A DNA stretch of 62,209 bases from Gammaproteobacteria bacterium. GTDB taxonomy: Bacteria; Pseudomonadota; Gammaproteobacteria; JAJDOJ01. Both the position numbers and the translations under genes were made by a program. The stretch spans positions 1 through 62,209 of the forward strand of contig JALSSO010000057.1 of NCBI GenBank assembly GCA_026984215.1, read 5' to 3'. A model generated the notes under the pieces. That model made no database searches. It was given only the letters and a program-made list of their open reading frames with translations, and was not told the DNA's origin. This document shows, one piece after another, positions 49,431-61,694 of this stretch. Numbering within the stretch: the stretch's first letter is position 1; each line of letters begins with the position of its first letter.

Positions 49431-49910
49431 ATGCTCAAGGCTCTGTCCATCCTTCCAGACAAGTGCACGGGCTGCATGCAGTGCGAACTTGCCTGCTCCT
49501 ACGAACACGAAGGGGTATTCAACCCGGCCCGCTCTCGCATCCGCGTGTTCCACTTCCACGACGAAGCGCGCTACGTTCCCTACACCTGCACCCAGTGCGC
49601 CGAGGCCTGGTGTCAGACGGCCTGCCCGGTGGAGGCCATCCAGGTCAACCCCGCAACCGGGGCGAAGGAGGTGTTGGACAACCTGTGCGTAGGCTGCAAG
49701 GTCTGCACCATCGCCTGCCCGTTCGGCACTGTGAACTACAACCAAGCCACGGGCAAGGTCATCAAATGTGACCTGTGTGGTGGTGATCCGGCCTGTGCCC
49801 GATACTGCCCCACTGGCGCCATCACCTACGTGGACGCCGACCTCACCGCCTACGAACGCATGCGTACTTGGGCCGCCCGCACGGACACCCAAGCGCAAGC
49901 CACAGCCTGA
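49431..49910 (+). CDS. aorA: AorA-like polyferredoxin subunit of aldehyde oxidoreductase
   Basis: 159 residues with 16 cysteines in four CxxCxxCxxxC-like groups: C12/15/18/22, C53/56/61/65, C86/89/92/96 and C113/116/122/126. This predicts four 4Fe-4S clusters, as in the HycB/AorA family of electron-transfer subunits. It would pass electrons between the tungsten subunit (next gene) and the flavin subunit. No signal peptide, so cytoplasmic. The ATG at 49431 has AGGGGG ten bases upstream. First gene of a four-gene operon; 18 bases to the next. Confidence 0.88.
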   Translation: MLKALSILPDKCTGCMQCELACSYEHEGVFNPARSRIRVFHFHDEARYVPYTCTQCAEAWCQTACPVEAIQVNPATGAKEVLDNLCVGCKVCTIACPFGTVNYNQATGKVIKCDLCGGDPACARYCPTGAITYVDADLTAYERMRTWAARTDTQAQATA

Positions 49911-49928
49911 CCAAGAGGGGAGGACGAC

Positions 49929-51776
49929 ATGGGCTGGCAAAGACGAATCCTACGCGTGAACCTGACCGAGGGGACCTGCAACCCCGAGCCACTCAACATG
50001 GACTGGGCCAGGCAGTACCTGGGCCAACGTGGACTCGCCACCAAGTATTTCGTCGAGGAGGTCGATCCCACCGTCGACCCCCTGTCCCCGGACAATAAGC
50101 TGATCTTCGCCACCGGTCCCCTGACTGGAACCGCCGCCTCCACCGCGGGACGCTATTCGGTCATCACCAAAGGGGCGCTCACCGGAGCCATCGCCTGTTC
50201 CAATTCGGGAGGCTACTTCGGCGCCGAGCTCAAAAACGCGGGCTGGGACATGATCGTCTTCGAGGGGCGGGCCCCGGAACCCGTCTATCTGCTGATCGAG
50301 GACGAGGAGGCCCGATTGCTGCCCGCAGGCGACCTGTGGGGGCGTTCGGTCTGGGAGACCCATGAACGCATCCAGCACGACCACCAAGACCCCATGCTGA
50401 AGATCGCCGCCATCGGTCAGGCGGGTGAGAACGGGGTCCTGTTCGCCTGCATCGTCAACGACCTGCACCGGGCGGCGGGTCGTTCGGGCGTGGGCGCGGT
50501 CATGGGGTCCAAGCGGCTCAAGGCCGTCGCCGTGCGCGGCACCCAGGGCGTGTCGGTCGCCGATCCCCGGCGCTTCCTGCAGGTGACGATGGAGAAAAAA
50601 CGCATCCTGGCCGAGAACGCGGTGACGGGCCAGGGCCTGCCCACCTACGGCACCCAGGTGCTGATGAACGTGGTCAACGAAATCGGCGCCCTGCCCACAC
50701 GCAACGCCCGCGAGGTGCAATTCGAAGGCGCGCCACGCATTTCCGGAGAGGCCATGCGCGAGCCACGCCCCACCGACGGTAAGCCCAACCTGATCACCAA
50801 CCAGGCCTGTTTCGGATGCACCATCGCCTGCGGCCGGGTCTCGAGGATCGACAAGACCCATTACGTGGTGCGCAACAAGCCTCAGTACTGGAAGGCCTCC
50901 GGCGGTCTCGAATACGAGAACGCTTGGGCCATGGGGGCGGACACGGGAATCGACGACCTGGAGGCGATGACCTACGCGAATTTCATCTGCAACGAGCAGG
51001 GCATGGACCCCATCTCCTTCGGGGCGACGTTGGCCGCGGCCATGGAGTTGTACGAATCGGGGGCCATCGGCAAGGAGGAGACCGGCGGCATCGACCTGCG
51101 GTTCGGCAACGCCGAGGCCCTGACCACCCTGGTGGAACAGACGGCCCGTGGCGAGGGCTTCGGGCGCGACCTGGGCCTGGGTTCCAGGCGCCTGTGCGAG
51201 AAATACGGCCGACCCGAACTGTCCATGACCGTCAAAGGACAGGAGTTTCCTGCCTACGACCCCCGCGGCATCCAGGGCATGGGGCTCACCTATGCCACCA
51301 GCAACCGTGGGGCCTGCCACTTGCGCAGTTACACGGTGGCCAGCGAGGTGCTCGGGATCCCGGAAAAGACCGATCCCCTGGTGCCCGACGGGAAGCCGGC
51401 GCTGGTCAAGGCCTTTCAGGACGCCACCGCCGTGGTGGACTCCAGCGGCCTGTGTCTGTTCACCACGTTCGCGTGGAGTCTGGACGACATTCAGCCACAG
51501 ATCGACGCGGCGTGCGAGGGGGACTGGTCCCTGGAGAACCTGTTGGCGGTGGGGGAACGCATCTGGAACCTGGAGCGCCAGTTCAACCTGCGGGCGGGCT
51601 TCACCGGTGCCGACGACCGCCTTCCTGAGCGCCTGGTGTCGGAGCCGGCGCGGCAGGGGCCGGCCAAGGGCCTCACCAACCAGCTGGACAAGATGCTGCC
51701 CGAGTATTACGCGCTGCGCGGCTGGGACGAGAACGGCGTGCCCACCGCCGAGACCCTGCAACGACTGGGACTTTAG
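49929..51776 (+). CDS. aorB: Aldehyde:ferredoxin oxidoreductase-type tungsten subunit (AorB-like)
   Basis: 615 residues, normal for the family. It would oxidise aldehydes to acids, or reduce acids, using a tungsten bis-pyranopterin cofactor. The N-terminal beta domain (residues 1-200) includes FATGPLTGTAASTAGRYSV, SGGYFGAELKNAGWD and GAVMGSKRLKAVAVRG. Cluster cysteines are C294, C297, C301 and C509. GLEYENAWAMGADTG and H464 in GACHLRSYT correspond to active-site Glu and His regions of the Pyrococcus enzyme. GAGGA precedes the ATG. Substrate range cannot be read from sequence. The neighbouring AorA and AorC genes place it in the mesophilic multi-subunit subfamily. Confidence 0.92.
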   Translation: MGWQRRILRVNLTEGTCNPEPLNMDWARQYLGQRGLATKYFVEEVDPTVDPLSPDNKLIFATGPLTGTAASTAGRYSVITKGALTGAIACSNSGGYFGAELKNAGWDMIVFEGRAPEPVYLLIEDEEARLLPAGDLWGRSVWETHERIQHDHQDPMLKIAAIGQAGENGVLFACIVNDLHRAAGRSGVGAVMGSKRLKAVAVRGTQGVSVADPRRFLQVTMEKKRILAENAVTGQGLPTYGTQVLMNVVNEIGALPTRNAREVQFEGAPRISGEAMREPRPTDGKPNLITNQACFGCTIACGRVSRIDKTHYVVRNKPQYWKASGGLEYENAWAMGADTGIDDLEAMTYANFICNEQGMDPISFGATLAAAMELYESGAIGKEETGGIDLRFGNAEALTTLVEQTARGEGFGRDLGLGSRRLCEKYGRPELSMTVKGQEFPAYDPRGIQGMGLTYATSNRGACHLRSYTVASEVLGIPEKTDPLVPDGKPALVKAFQDATAVVDSSGLCLFTTFAWSLDDIQPQIDAACEGDWSLENLLAVGERIWNLERQFNLRAGFTGADDRLPERLVSEPARQGPAKGLTNQLDKMLPEYYALRGWDENGVPTAETLQRLGL

Positions 51777-51780
51777 AAAA

Positions 51781-53037
51781 ATGCGCTACCTCATCGCGGG
51801 GGCAGGCCCCGCCGGGGTGGTGGCCGCCGAAACCCTGCGCCGCCACGACCACAGCGCCACCATCCGCTTGTTCTGCGGGGAACAGGAGCCCGTGTACTCG
51901 CGCATGGCCATCCCATACCTGCTCTCCAACAAGATCGACGAACGGGGCACCTGGTTGCGCGAGCCAGGGCACTTCGAGACGCTCGCCGTGGACCTCGTAC
52001 ACCAGCGCGTCGAGACCGTGGAGCCGGACCATCACACGGTCGTGCTGAGCGACGGCCGGCGCGAGACCTATGACCGCATGCTCATCGCCACGGGGGCCCG
52101 GCCCGTCTCCCCTCCGGTCCCGGGTCTGGATCAGCCGGGTGTCCACCACTGCTGGACGCTGGCCGACGCCCGGGCCATCGCCGCGCGTGCGCGGCCCGGC
52201 AGCCGCGTGGTCCTCATGGGCGCGGGATTCATCGGCTGCATCATCCTCGAGGCGCTGGTGCTGCGCGGCGTCCGCCTGACCGTACTCGAGGCGGAGGACC
52301 GCATGGTGCCCCGGATGCTGGATGCCACCGCCGGGGCCATGCTGCGCTCCTGGTGTGAGGCGAAAGGAGTGGCGATCCACACGGACACACGCGTGCAGGC
52401 CGTCGAGCCCATGGGCGCGGAGGCACTGGCCGTACACTGCGAGCAGGGGACGGTGTTCCCGGCCGATCTGCTGGTAGTGGCCACCGGTGTGGCACCCAAT
52501 CTCGACCCGGTCCGGAACGGCTCAGGCGCCACCCTGCGAACCGGTCGCGGCTTGCAGGTGGATTCCAGACAACAGACTTCGGCCCCGGACGTCTACGCCG
52601 CGGGCGACGTGTGCGAGGCCGCCGACTGGTACACCGGCGAGGGCGCGGTCTATGCCATCCAGCCGGTCGCCGTGGAACAGGGACGGATCGCCGCCCTCAA
52701 CATGTGTGGCCGGCCAGCCCGGTATGCCGGCGCACTGCCCATGAACGTCCTCGACACACTGGGGCTGGTCACCGTTTCCTTCGGACACTGGTCCGGGGTC
52801 GCCGGGGGCGACTCTGTCCGGCAGTCCGACCCGGAACACCACCGTTACCTCCGGCTAGAATTCGATCCGCAGGGGCGACTCGTTGGGGCCATCGCTGTCG
52901 GCCTGCCCGGACACGTGGGCGTGCTGCGCGGCTTGATCCAGAGCGGTGCCCCTCTGGGCCCGTGGCAGGCCCGCCTCAAGCAGGCCCCCGGTCGAATCGC
53001 CGAGGCCTATGTGGCCCGCGTGGCCGGCGGGGGTTGA
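51781..53037 (+). CDS. aorC: FAD/NAD(P)-dependent oxidoreductase subunit (AorC-like)
   Basis: 418 residues with two Rossmann motifs: FAD-binding GAGPAG at residues 7-12 and NAD-binding GAGFIG near residue 144; ATGARPV and the C-terminal FAD motif YAAGDV are in place. In the known AorABC enzyme this subunit lets the tungsten site reduce NAD+. It starts four bases after the aorB stop and lacks a strong ribosome binding site, so translation is probably coupled. A general nitrite-reductase/NADH-oxidase-like flavoprotein is the alternative by family, but the context favours AorC. Confidence 0.85.
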   Translation: MRYLIAGAGPAGVVAAETLRRHDHSATIRLFCGEQEPVYSRMAIPYLLSNKIDERGTWLREPGHFETLAVDLVHQRVETVEPDHHTVVLSDGRRETYDRMLIATGARPVSPPVPGLDQPGVHHCWTLADARAIAARARPGSRVVLMGAGFIGCIILEALVLRGVRLTVLEAEDRMVPRMLDATAGAMLRSWCEAKGVAIHTDTRVQAVEPMGAEALAVHCEQGTVFPADLLVVATGVAPNLDPVRNGSGATLRTGRGLQVDSRQQTSAPDVYAAGDVCEAADWYTGEGAVYAIQPVAVEQGRIAALNMCGRPARYAGALPMNVLDTLGLVTVSFGHWSGVAGGDSVRQSDPEHHRYLRLEFDPQGRLVGAIAVGLPGHVGVLRGLIQSGAPLGPWQARLKQAPGRIAEAYVARVAGGG

Positions 53038-53050
53038 ACCTCATCGAGCC

Positions 53051-53299
53051 GTGACCGTCACCCTCAAACTGTTTGCGAGCCTCGGGGTACACTTGCCTCC
53101 GGGTGCGCGGGAACACGCCGTACAGGTGGAAATCCCGCAGGGCACGAGCATCGGTGAGCTGCTGGACCGCTTCGGCGTACCCCCGGAGCAGCGCCACCTG
53201 GTGCTCCGCAACGGCGTGTTCGTCAGCCCGGCTGGACGAGCCGAACCCCTGCACGCCGGAGACAGCGTGGCGGTATGGCCGCCGGTGGCCGGTGGCTGA
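53051..53299 (+). CDS. MoaD/ThiS-like sulfur carrier (AorD-like)
   Basis: 82 residues from a GTG at 53051 (MTVTLKLFASLGVHLPPGA). It has a ubiquitin-like beta-grasp pattern and ends in PPVAGG, the Gly-Gly C-terminus that is thiocarboxylated in MoaD and ThiS. A dedicated MoaD-like protein accompanies known aor operons and probably serves pyranopterin dithiolene assembly for the tungsten enzyme. The GTG lacks a strong ribosome binding site and lies 13 bases after aorC. Confidence 0.85.
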   Translation: MTVTLKLFASLGVHLPPGAREHAVQVEIPQGTSIGELLDRFGVPPEQRHLVLRNGVFVSPAGRAEPLHAGDSVAVWPPVAGG

Positions 53300-56509
<3,210 letters not shown>

Positions 56510-56521
56510 CCCGAGCGGTCC

Positions 56522-56716
56522 TCAGCTATGGCGCACCCAGTACAACAACAGCGCACCACAAACCATGCTGGCCAGCCCGACCAGACGGAGCAGCCGGTCC
56601 GGAAGGCTGGCCATCCGGACCAACGCCTCTCGAAAGCCGCGCGGGGCCACGGCCGGCATCAGTCCTTCGAGCACCAGGACCAGCGCCAGCGCCGCCCAAA
56701 GGTCGTCCCATGCCAT
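56522..56716 (-). CDS. DUF2065 small membrane protein
   Basis: 64 residues with two hydrophobic helices (residues 6-22 and 43-60): starts MAWDDLWAALALVLVLEGL and ends ASMVCGALLLYWVRHS. This matches the YjeT/DUF2065 family, found between hflC and hisZ or purA in many gammaproteobacteria. Function unknown. Confidence 0.88.
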   Translation of the reverse strand: MAWDDLWAALALVLVLEGLMPAVAPRGFREALVRMASLPDRLLRLVGLASMVCGALLLYWVRHS

Positions 56717-56725
56717 GAACCGCGC

Positions 56726-57613
56726 TCACTCTTGCCCGGCTGATTGCGCACGCCCCTGCGCGTGCTTGAAATAGCGGAAAAACTCCGAATCCGGCTCGAT
56801 CACGAACAGCCCGCTGCCGCCCCCGAATGCCTTGCGGTAGCCCTGCAGGCTGCGCACGAAGGAGAAAAAGGCCGGATCCTGTCCGTAGGCATGGGCGTAG
56901 ATCTCCGCCGCCCGGGCATCGCCGTCGCCGCGGATGCGCTGGGCCTCTCCATAGGCCTTGGCGAGAATGACCTCGCGTTCGCGGTCGGCCTCGGCCCGGA
57001 TCCGTTCGGCCGCCTCCTTGCCCCGCGCGCGGAAGTCGCGGGCCACCCGCTCGCGCTCGGCACGCATACGCGCGTAGACCGAGTCGCTGACCTCATCGGG
57101 CAGGTCGATCCGGCTGATGCGCACGTCCACCACCTTCACTCCCAGGTCGGCGGCGGCGGTATCGGCTTCCTGCTGGATGATCTCCATCATCTGGGCACGT
57201 TCACCCGAGACCACCTCCTGAATGGTGCGCTTGCCGAACTCGCTGCGCATGCGGTCCTTGACGATCTGCGACAGCTTGATCAGGGCGTCGCGTTCGCCTC
57301 CGGGGTTCTTCAGGTAGAAGTGCTTGGTGTCGGCGATCCGCCATTTGACGAAGAAGTCCACCGTGACGTTCTTCTTCTCGCTGGTGAGGAATGGCTCGGG
57401 CTGCGCATCCAGGGTGAGGATGCGACCGTCGAACTTGACCACCTGTTCGATGGGGTACGGCCACTTGAAATGGAGCCCCGGCTCGATGTCCGACTGCTTG
57501 ATGTCGCCCAGGCGGATGACCAAGGCACGCTCGCGCTGGTCCACCACATAGAGCAGCGTGGACAGGAGCACCACCAGGGCGAGGACGATCAGACCGATCT
57601 GCTTGATGCTCAT
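56726..57613 (-). CDS. hflC: HflC, FtsH modulator
   Basis: Inner-membrane SPFH protein that with HflK forms a cage around the FtsH protease. 295 residues from the ATG at 57613 (MSIKQIGLIVLALVVLL), preferred over a TTG two codons earlier because GGAGGGG precedes it. One N-terminal membrane helix, then the SPFH domain (VVDQRERALVIRLGDI, PGLHFKWPYPIEQV) and a coiled-coil segment rich in Glu/Arg. Two bases from hflK. Confidence 0.96.
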   Translation of the reverse strand: MSIKQIGLIVLALVVLLSTLLYVVDQRERALVIRLGDIKQSDIEPGLHFKWPYPIEQVVKFDGRILTLDAQPEPFLTSEKKNVTVDFFVKWRIADTKHFYLKNPGGERDALIKLSQIVKDRMRSEFGKRTIQEVVSGERAQMMEIIQQEADTAAADLGVKVVDVRISRIDLPDEVSDSVYARMRAERERVARDFRARGKEAAERIRAEADREREVILAKAYGEAQRIRGDGDARAAEIYAHAYGQDPAFFSFVRSLQGYRKAFGGGSGLFVIEPDSEFFRYFKHAQGRAQSAGQE

Positions 57614-57615
57614 CT

Positions 57616-58791
57616 TCAACGCCCCTCCCGGAGCCTCATGGGCCGGCGGACCCGTTCCGAGGCCGAACCCGAATTGCTCGCGGCCCGCCGCGAAAAAGTG
57701 CCTCCGGTGGGGGAGGCCGCAGCCCCGGTCTCCGGCAGGTGAAGGGGCTTCGGTTGTTTCATCAACTGCTCGAGCGGCACATAGAACAGGTTGTTGCCTT
57801 GCGCCACGTCCACGAGCACCTTGTTGGAGCCGGAGAGCACCTGCTCGACGGTTTCCAGATACAGACGCTCTCGGGTCACGGCCGGGGCCTGGCGGTAGGC
57901 CTGCAGCAGCTTCACGAAGCGATCGGCCTCACCCTGAGCGTTCTCCGTAATGGAATCCCGATAGGCGATGGCCTCCTGTTTCAGGCGCGCCGCCTCGCCG
58001 CGGGCCTGAGGCAGGATGCCATTGGCATAGGCCTGTGCCTCGTTGCGGAAGCGCGCCTCGTCCTCACGCGCCTTGATGGCATCGGCGAAGGCGTCCTGCA
58101 CGGCGGCCGGCGGCTGGGCCTGCTGCATGTTGAGCGCGGTGACCAACAGCCCCGTCTTGTACTCCTTGAGGATGGCCTGCATCAGCTCCCGGGTCTTGGC
58201 CGCCACCTCGGCGCGTCCCTCGGCCAGGATGTAGTCCATCTTGCTGCGCCCCACCACTTCGCGCAGGGCCGACTCCATCACCTGGCGCAGGGTCACGTCC
58301 GGCAGGCGGACCTGGAACAGGTAGTCCTCGGGTTGCTCGATGAGATATTGCGCCGCCACCTCGACCTCGACGATGTTCTCGTCCTGAGTCAGCATGGTGG
58401 CCTTGTGCTGCGCGGTGCGGATCTCCGTGACGTTGACCCGCTCGACCGATTCGATGGGATACGGGGCATGCCAGTGGGGGCCGGGGCCGGCGGTGCGCGC
58501 ATAGGCGCCGAAACGCAGTACGACGCCCGCCTCGCCGGGATCGATGATGTAGATCCCCGAGCCCAGCCAGACGAGTAGCGCGGCGACCAGCAACAGCCAC
58601 AGGCTGGGACCCGGCGCGCCGCCCTTGCCGCCGCGCCCTCGCCCGCCGCCGCGGATTCCCTTGCCACCGAACAGGTTCCCCAACCGTTCGGTGAGCTTGC
58701 GCAGGACCTCGTCCAGATCGGGCGGGCCCTGCTGGTCCGAGGGACGCTGGCCCCAGGGATCCTTTCCACCACCGGGTTCATTCCACGGCAT
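57616..58791 (-). CDS. hflK: HflK, FtsH modulator
   Basis: 391 residues from the ATG at 58791, with GGAGAA upstream. Gly-rich cytoplasmic N-terminus (MPWNEPGGGKDPWG), a membrane helix near residues 64-82, SPFH domain (GVVLRFGAYARTAGPGPHWH, PYPIESVERVNV) and coiled-coil region QARGEAARLKQEAIAYRDSI. The C-terminal ~40 residues are low-complexity and poorly conserved. Confidence 0.96.
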   Translation of the reverse strand: MPWNEPGGGKDPWGQRPSDQQGPPDLDEVLRKLTERLGNLFGGKGIRGGGRGRGGKGGAPGPSLWLLLVAALLVWLGSGIYIIDPGEAGVVLRFGAYARTAGPGPHWHAPYPIESVERVNVTEIRTAQHKATMLTQDENIVEVEVAAQYLIEQPEDYLFQVRLPDVTLRQVMESALREVVGRSKMDYILAEGRAEVAAKTRELMQAILKEYKTGLLVTALNMQQAQPPAAVQDAFADAIKAREDEARFRNEAQAYANGILPQARGEAARLKQEAIAYRDSITENAQGEADRFVKLLQAYRQAPAVTRERLYLETVEQVLSGSNKVLVDVAQGNNLFYVPLEQLMKQPKPLHLPETGAAASPTGGTFSRRAASNSGSASERVRRPMRLREGR

Positions 58792-58964
58792 ATCGTTCTC
58801 CGTCGCACATGGCGTACTGGCAAACCGGGCACCACTGCACCGCAGGGACTCCAATCGCCTCGGCGGGCACGTCTCAATGGATGCCGGCGCGGCATTGTAT
58901 CCGTCCACACCGGCAAATTCATCCGCGTGGCCTCGGACCTCGAGCCGCTGGCTGGGGCCGACAC

Positions 58965-60236
58965 TCAGCGGGCCGCCGACGGATCCTGCGACCGGAGCAG
59001 GCGATCGAACCGACGGCGTGGCAGCTCCACTTCCATGCGCCAGCCACCCGTGGCCCGCGGCTCGTCGCGCCGCACGGCCCCCAAGGCGAACAACTGCGAC
59101 CGCAGACGACCCTCTTCCGGGCCAAGGTCGACCCAGCAACGCCGGATCTCGCCCTCGAACCATTCGCCCAGGGCGCGGCGCAACGCCTCGACGCCCTCTC
59201 CCGTGGCCGCCGACAACGCCGCCGCCCGCACCCGCCCTCCCTCGTCGCGTTCGAGGCGAGCCGGCCAGCCCGCGCGGTCGATCTTGTTGTACACCAGGAC
59301 TTGGGGCACGCCTTCGGCGCCGATCTCCTCGAGGACCTCACGCACATGATCCACCGTCTCGTCGTGGCGCGGATCACTGGCATCGACCACGTGCAACAGG
59401 AGGTCCGCCTCGCGCGTCTCCTGCAGCGTGGCGTGAAAGGCGGCCACCAGGTCATGCGGCAGTTGGCGCACGAAGCCCACCGTATCGGCCAGCACCACCG
59501 ACCCGCCCCCGGGGAGCACGAAGCGCTTGAGCGTCGGGTCGAGGGTGGCGAAGAGTTGGTCGGCCACGTACACACCGGCGTCGGTGAGGCGGTTGAACAA
59601 CGTGGACTTGCCGGCGTTGGTGTAACCCACCAAGGCCACGGTGGGCACCTGCGAGCGGCGGCGGGCCCGGCGCCCCTGCTCGCGGCGGTTGCGCACCTTC
59701 TCCAGGCGGCGCCGGATCTGTTGGATGCGCCCCGCGATGAGGCGCCGGTCCGATTCGAGCTGCTTCTCTCCCGGGCCACGCAGGCCGATACCGCCCTTCT
59801 GCCGCTCCAGATGGGTCCAACCGCGCACCAGTCGGGCCGAGAGGTAGGTCAACTGGGCGAGCTCCACCTGGAGCTTGCCCTCGTGGGAACGGGCCCGTTG
59901 GGCGAAGATGTCCAGGATGAGCTGCGTGCGATCCACCACCCTGCAGGCGCAGATGCGCTCCAGGTTGCGCACCTGGGCTGGGCTCAGGGCATGATCGAAC
60001 AGGACCACGTCGGCGTGGTGCTCGCGCACCGTCCGCGCGATCTCGCCGGCCTTGCCCGAGCCGACGAAGGTATGCGAATCCGGCGTCTCGCGGACCGCCT
60101 CGACCCAGGCCACCGCGGCGGTGCCGCTGGAGGCCACCAACTCACGGAACTCCTGGGCGTCACCGGCGGCCGGCCCGTGACGGAACGTCACCCGGACCAG
60201 CACCGCGCGGTCACCGCCTGCGAAACGCTCGAACAA
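58965..60236 (-). CDS. hflX: GTPase HflX
   Basis: Ribosome-splitting GTPase. 423 residues. N-terminal HflX domain (TFVGSGKAGEIARTVREH, DHALSPAQVRNLERI, VELAQLTYLSARLVRGW), then the G domain: G1 GYTNAGKSTLFN, G3 DTVGFVRQLP, G4 NKID. The start is TTG at 60236; the first residues FERFAGGDRAVLV align with the E. coli start, so TTG is supported. Downstream of hfq as in the conserved hfq-hflX-hflKC order. Confidence 0.95.
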   Translation of the reverse strand: MFERFAGGDRAVLVRVTFRHGPAAGDAQEFRELVASSGTAAVAWVEAVRETPDSHTFVGSGKAGEIARTVREHHADVVLFDHALSPAQVRNLERICACRVVDRTQLILDIFAQRARSHEGKLQVELAQLTYLSARLVRGWTHLERQKGGIGLRGPGEKQLESDRRLIAGRIQQIRRRLEKVRNRREQGRRARRRSQVPTVALVGYTNAGKSTLFNRLTDAGVYVADQLFATLDPTLKRFVLPGGGSVVLADTVGFVRQLPHDLVAAFHATLQETREADLLLHVVDASDPRHDETVDHVREVLEEIGAEGVPQVLVYNKIDRAGWPARLERDEGGRVRAAALSAATGEGVEALRRALGEWFEGEIRRCWVDLGPEEGRLRSQLFALGAVRRDEPRATGGWRMEVELPRRRFDRLLRSQDPSAAR

Positions 60237-60356
60237 CCTCGCTCAGACCTCGCCGGGAACCACGCCGGGCGTCCGGGGAACGCAGAACCGGCCGGCTGCG
60301 CGCCGTGCGCTCGTCCGTGGAAACACCCGCACCCGTCGATCGGGCACCGCGGTGGA

Positions 60357-60602
60357 TCAATCCTCGCTTCCGGAATCGCTTCCGGAATAGGGAATCTTGA
60401 TGTTGCGCGAAGGCACGATGGTGGAAATGGCGTGCTTGTAGATCATCTGGTTGACGCTGTTGCGCAGGAGCACGACGAACTGATCGAAGGAATCGATCTG
60501 ACCCTGCAATTTGATCCCGTTGACGAGGTAGATCGACACCGGCACGCGCTCCTTGCGCAGCGTGTTGAGGAAGGGTTCTTGTAGTGTCTGCCCTTTTGCC
60601 AT
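60357..60602 (-). CDS. hfq: RNA chaperone Hfq
   Basis: Hexameric Sm-like protein matching small RNAs with mRNAs. 81 residues: [20 protein letters not shown], Sm1 region [20 protein letters not shown], and Sm2 motif [11 protein letters not shown]. The C-terminal tail is short and acidic (SGSDSGSED). Own promoter upstream, next to the miaA stop. Confidence 0.99.
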   Translation of the reverse strand: MAKGQTLQEPFLNTLRKERVPVSIYLVNGIKLQGQIDSFDQFVVLLRNSVNQMIYKHAISTIVPSRNIKIPYSGSDSGSED

Positions 60603-60732
60603 GAATGGTCTCCTGAGTCGTCATGGAGGCGTGGCCGGAACGGCCTCGGGGGCATGCTCGCCACCCGGCCCGCGCTTCCTCGTTCTCGGAACGACGATGC
60701 GACAGCGCGTTCCGTCCCCCACTGCCGAACCG

Positions 60733-60761
60733 TTTATAAGTATTCGTTGATTCTAGCGCAA
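60733..60761 (-). promoter_or_regulatory. Sigma-70 promoter upstream of hfq
   Basis: Minus strand TTGCGC (60756-60761), 17-bp spacer, TATAAA (60733-60738). The -35 box overlaps the end of miaA. Predicted leader is about 125 bases. It parallels the known promoters for hfq at the miaA-hfq junction. Confidence 0.55.
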
Positions 60762-61694
60762 ATGCCGCTCGATGATGCGGTCAATCGCCGATGGTGCGGC
60801 CCGGTCGTCCCATGGATCGACCACCACGTCGGCGGATGTGGCGCGCAACCAGGTGAGCTGGCGCCTGGCGAGCTGGCGGGTGGCGACGATGCCCCGTTCC
60901 ACCCACTCGGTGTCGGACAGGGCGCCTTCGAGGTGCGCCCACGCCTGGCGGTAACCCACGCAACGCATGGACGGCGACACCGCGCGCAGATCCCCCCGCG
61001 CCCGCAGGCGGCGCACCTCAGCCAGGAATCCCGCCTCCACCATGCGCAGGAAACGCGCGCGGATGCGCGCGTGAAGCCGCCCACGGTCAGCCGGCACCAG
61101 GGCGATGGACAGCGTCCGATAGGGCAAAGGCCGCGCCGGGGCCGCCTGCCAGCGGCTCAGCGGCCGGCCGGTGGAGCGAACGACCTCCAGGGCGCGCTGG
61201 ATCCGCTGGGCATCGTTGGGATGGATCCGCCGCGCCGCCGCCGGATCGAGCCGGCCGAGCTCGGCGTGCAGCGCCGGCCAGCCACGCCGCGCCGCCTCCC
61301 GATCGATGGAGGCGCGCAGCGCCGGATCGGCCGGTGGCATGGGGGCAAGCCCTTCGCGCAAGGCCCGGAAATACAGCATGGTCCCGCCCACCAGCAGCGG
61401 CACCCGCCCCCGGCCGGTGATCTCGCGCATCACGCGCAGCGCGTCTTTCCGGAAGCGCCCGGCCGAATAAGGCTCCGAAGGTTCCACGATGTCGATCAGG
61501 TGGTGCGGCGCCTGGGCGAGCACCTCGGGCGGTGGCTTGGCCGTGCCGATATCCATGCCGCGATAGACCTGGGCCGAATCGACGCTGACGATCTCCAGCG
61601 GGAGCCTACGTACCAGCGCCAAGGCCAGCTCCGTCTTGCCCACCGCCGTGGGTCCCATGAGCAGGATGGCCGGAGGCGGAGACGACCCCGTCAT
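60753..61694 (-). CDS. miaA: tRNA dimethylallyltransferase
   Basis: Adds dimethylallyl to A37 of tRNAs reading U-starting codons. 313 residues from the ATG at 61694: P-loop [56 protein letters not shown], and [14 protein letters not shown]. The start overlaps the mutL stop by one base (TGATG). The dimethylallyl donor comes from the MEP pathway, two enzymes of which are also in this window. Confidence 0.98.
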   Translation of the reverse strand: MTGSSPPPAILLMGPTAVGKTELALALVRRLPLEIVSVDSAQVYRGMDIGTAKPPPEVLAQAPHHLIDIVEPSEPYSAGRFRKDALRVMREITGRGRVPLLVGGTMLYFRALREGLAPMPPADPALRASIDREAARRGWPALHAELGRLDPAAARRIHPNDAQRIQRALEVVRSTGRPLSRWQAAPARPLPYRTLSIALVPADRGRLHARIRARFLRMVEAGFLAEVRRLRARGDLRAVSPSMRCVGYRQAWAHLEGALSDTEWVERGIVATRQLARRQLTWLRATSADVVVDPWDDRAAPSAIDRIIERHLR

